From the NCBI RefSeq assembly GCF_014695915.1, contig NZ_JACJPF010000068.1, positions 62,001 to 126,000 of the forward strand: DNA of 64,000 nt, given 5' to 3'. A model generated the notes under the pieces. It was not told the origin of the DNA, did not search any database, and worked only from the letters and a program-made list of their open reading frames with translations. The translations under genes and the position numbers were made by a program. Shown piece after piece: positions 61,900 through 64,000 of the stretch; position 1 is the stretch's first letter, and every line of letters starts with the position of its first letter. Source of the stretch: Trichocoleus sp. FACHB-40 (GTDB taxonomy: Bacteria; Cyanobacteriota; Cyanobacteriia; Cyanobacteriales; FACHB-T130).

Positions 61900-62712
61900 C
61901 TAACGCACACTAGGTACAGCAGTTGGCGCTTTTACTTTCACAAATGCTGCTACCTCTAGCTGTTCCCTATTTACATCTAATTTTAGGATTCTAAGAGCGA
62001 TCGCAGCATCATCCAAGGTACTGAGATCCAATCGGTCATTCAAAGTGGACAGCAAAGCAGCAACCACTGGGGGTGGCACTGGCGTATTATTAACCAAAAC
62101 CGACGGCTCAATTAACTGCAACTTAGTTTCTTCGGCAACACTCACCCCTGTCTCCACCGATACACTCAGTTTATCCGCTCCCTGTTCTTGTAATTCCAAC
62201 TGCAAACGCACTCGGTTATTCCCCAAAAGTTCTATCTTGGGATTGACAAACTCATAACGTTGAACTATAAGTTCAGCTGAACTGCCCAAAAGACGGCTTG
62301 CCAGTTTACTCAAACGCTTTGTTACAGCAGGTGAGAGTAAAGCTTGATTAATATCCTCCTGCGTGATAACTAAACGCAATCCCCCCTGTAAAGGTTGCTC
62401 TAGTAAAGTCGTCACTGGAGCCTTTCCCCGCTTTCGCAAACGCGCTACATCAATGTCAAGGGGATCGGTTTCTAGTTCCAAAGCAGCAATTCTGATTTCT
62501 GGCGTTAGCCAGAACCCCCGCCCAGCAACCCGCACTCGCTCGACTTTTCCTTGGACAATTTGATAGTTGGGGGCGTTGTCGATGCGGACTTGCAATTGCT
62601 CTACTTTATCAAATCGGGAGCGGATGGCGCTCTCTACTGTGTGATCAAGAGCTAATCCAACAGGTGAGACCAGAGCTAGTATCCCAGACAAAAAGATGGC
62701 TATAAGTTCCAT
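61900..62712 (-). CDS. DUF2993 (LmeA-like) protein
   Basis: A 270-residue protein of the DUF2993 family, widespread in cyanobacteria and actinobacteria. MELIAIFLSGILALVSPVGL is a signal/anchor segment. The fold is seen in VESAIRSRFDKVEQLQVRID, VRVAGRGFWLTPEIRIAALELET, the Gly/Leu-rich VTTLLEQPLQGGLRLVITQED then INQALLSPAVTKRL, and LELQEQGADKLSVSVETGVS. Relatives in mycobacteria bind lipids and affect lipoglycan assembly; here function is unknown. The GerMN lipoprotein gene follows it on the same strand after 90 bases. Confidence 0.88.
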   Translation of the reverse strand: MELIAIFLSGILALVSPVGLALDHTVESAIRSRFDKVEQLQVRIDNAPNYQIVQGKVERVRVAGRGFWLTPEIRIAALELETDPLDIDVARLRKRGKAPVTTLLEQPLQGGLRLVITQEDINQALLSPAVTKRLSKLASRLLGSSAELIVQRYEFVNPKIELLGNNRVRLQLELQEQGADKLSVSVETGVSVAEETKLQLIEPSVLVNNTPVPPPVVAALLSTLNDRLDLSTLDDAAIALRILKLDVNREQLEVAAFVKVKAPTAVPSVR

Positions 62713-62735
62713 TAGTTAATATTAATTATTTAATT

Positions 62736-62764
62736 CTCATCCCCAGTTAGAGGCTGGGAATGAG
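62736..62764. repeat. CTCATCCCCAG / CTGGGAATGAG palindrome
   Basis: 11-bp arms (62736-62746, 62754-62764) with one mismatch; variant of 43151-43180. Lies between proS and the DUF2993 gene; possible terminator for proS. Confidence 0.6.
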
Positions 62765-62775
62765 TATTGATGTGC

Positions 62776-64000
62776 TTATGAGACAGCGGTAGAAATCCAC
62801 TCTTTTAAGGTAGATACTACTTCCGAAAGGGGAATTTCCTGCGATTTATGGGTGGCTCGTTCGACGATTTCCACTTTGCCATTATTGAGCGATCGCCCTG
62901 TCACCACTCTATAGGGTATCCCAATTAAATCGGCATCTTTAAACTTTACCCCAGCGCGTTCGTCGCGGTCATCTAATAATGTTTCAATTCCCGCTTCATT
63001 GAGTTGAGTGTAGAGTTGTTCAGCAGCTTCGACTTGTTTGGTGTCGCCTGTGTTGGGAATTGAAATGATGACTTGATAAGGCGCGATCGCTACCGGCCAG
63101 ATAATCCCATCTTTATCATAAGATTGTTCTACCGCAGCCTGCGCCAGTCTCGACACGCCAACACCATAACAACCCATTACTAAGGGTACTTCTTCACCTT
63201 GTTCGTTGGTGTAAGTTGCTCCCATTGCTACAGAATATTTGGTGCCTAGCTGGAAAATGTGACCGATTTCAATTCCTCTGGCAGTTTGGAGAGTTTGACT
63301 GGGATCGTGAATTGCGCGATCGCCTAATCTTGCCTTTCGCACATCCAATACCATTTCTGGTAGCTTAAATTGCTCACCCCAATTTGCCCCGACTCCGTGG
63401 TAGCCACTTTCATTAGAACCTGTGACGAAGTTCTTTAAATTAACAGCAGTTTTATCAACTAAGCGCACAAACTTAGGATGTATTTGCTTATCCCCAGTGA
63501 TGTAGTCATCAGTAATATCAGGGGCCATATAACCCAAAGGTAGAGGTTTTGCCGCCCATTTTTGCTGCGCTTCTGCGTCTGGTATCGTCAAGCCGATGAT
63601 AGTTTTCCCGCCATACTGTGGTGCTAACTTCGTCAACTCATTTTGCAACTTGACTTCATTAACATCTTGATCTCCTCGGATACTTACCAGCACCAAAACT
63701 GTCATGCCATTGTCATAAACAGTTTGGTAGAGGACATTTTTTACAAGTTGGGTAGGATGACACTTTAAAAATTGGCACAGTTTATCGATAGTTTCTGTTC
63801 CCGGCGTCTCCCGTTTTTCGGAAGTTGTAAATGAGGATTCTTCCGCATCCGGTGGCAAAGAAACAGCCTTTTCCACATTGGCGGCGTACTGTCCATCTTC
63901 GGTGTAGAGAACTTCATCTTCACCCGCCTCAGCGAGTACCATAAATTCTTGGGAACCAGAGCCACCAATAGCGCCGGAATCAGCTTCTACCGCTCGGAAA
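62776..64000 (-). CDS. proS: Prolyl-tRNA synthetase, C-terminal part (runs off the window)
   Basis: 407 residues are visible in the open frame that continues past 64000, so the 5' end is missing. Visible order: [20 protein letters not shown] (motif 2-3 loop of the class II catalytic core), the inserted editing-type domain ([20 protein letters not shown] ... [20 protein letters not shown] ... [20 protein letters not shown]), then class II motif 3 ([20 protein letters not shown]) and the anticodon-binding end ([20 protein letters not shown] ... [20 protein letters not shown]). It charges tRNA-Pro; the insertion domain clears Ala-tRNA-Pro. An internal Met at 63942 is not the start. Confidence 0.96.
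   Translation of the reverse strand, partial: FRAVEADSGAIGGSGSQEFMVLAEAGEDEVLYTEDGQYAANVEKAVSLPPDAEESSFTTSEKRETPGTETIDKLCQFLKCHPTQLVKNVLYQTVYDNGMTVLVLVSIRGDQDVNEVKLQNELTKLAPQYGGKTIIGLTIPDAEAQQKWAAKPLPLGYMAPDITDDYITGDKQIHPKFVRLVDKTAVNLKNFVTGSNESGYHGVGANWGEQFKLPEMVLDVRKARLGDRAIHDPSQTLQTARGIEIGHIFQLGTKYSVAMGATYTNEQGEEVPLVMGCYGVGVSRLAQAAVEQSYDKDGIIWPVAIAPYQVIISIPNTGDTKQVEAAEQLYTQLNEAGIETLLDDRDERAGVKFKDADLIGIPYRVVTGRSLNNGKVEIVERATHKSQEIPLSEVVSTLKEWISTAVS

Overview
The window is cyanobacterial chromosome, most likely from a filamentous, non-marine-picoplankton lineage. Evidence in the sequence: very many HIP1 octamers (GCGATCGC); oxygenic-photosynthesis genes (petM, ycf39, hemA next to glpX, a TLP40/CyP38-like cyclophilin, Gap2-type GAPDH, an SLH-containing iron-uptake porin); and intergenic regions loaded with heptamer tandem repeats (STRR type) and nested palindromic repeats. 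No rRNA, tRNA or CRISPR array was recognised.

Layout. 1-4.7 kb: end of a DUF4385 gene, a secreted hypothetical, two tandem single-domain fasciclin genes, a solitary TnpB insertion sequence with terminal hairpins, and a 202-bp MITE-like palindrome. 4.7-13.9 kb: an orphan ABC ATPase, a small membrane ORF overlapping a ketopantoate-reductase-like gene, a 2OG-Fe(II) oxygenase, a GTPase/EamA pair, a HAMP sensor kinase and a DUF937 protein. 13.9-20.8 kb: a fused phosphotransferase/P-loop kinase, rplY, purA, an adenosine-deaminase-like gene, a lipoprotein and a DUF1517 gene. 20.8-23.4 kb is the clearest accessory island: a decayed nucleotidyltransferase, an intact pC194/pUB110-type rolling-circle Rep gene, a convergent orphan ORF, and a GC-rich segment with 22-bp direct repeats enclosed by inverted heptamers.

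23.4-33.2 kb is mostly conserved: Uma2, pdxA, petM, ycf39, nadK, glpX, hemA and a UPF0182 membrane protein whose coding sequence has been invaded by the same repeats found between genes. 33.2-45 kb: a coiled-coil ORF, glnQ with a binding-protein/permease fusion, the porin, livG/livM, a possible RelE-type toxin-antitoxin pair, pgi, a second 2OG-Fe dioxygenase and an HpcH/HpaI aldolase. 45-64 kb: a NarL-type response regulator, LMW-PTP, SGNH hydrolase, ebfC, murB-murC, nadD, gap2, thiL, two more Uma2 genes, cyclophilin, efp-accB, GNAT, a GerMN lipoprotein, a DUF2993 gene and the 3' part of proS.

How genes work together: purA and an ADA-like enzyme (purines), glpX, pgi and gap2 (Calvin cycle and glycolysis), nadK and nadD (NAD), murB and murC (cell wall), efp and accB (translation, fatty acids), and GlnQ plus the fused GlnH/GlnP protein (polar amino-acid uptake). 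The most interesting material is the Rep island, the TnpB element and its likely guide RNA, and the repeat families, some of which have entered coding sequence.
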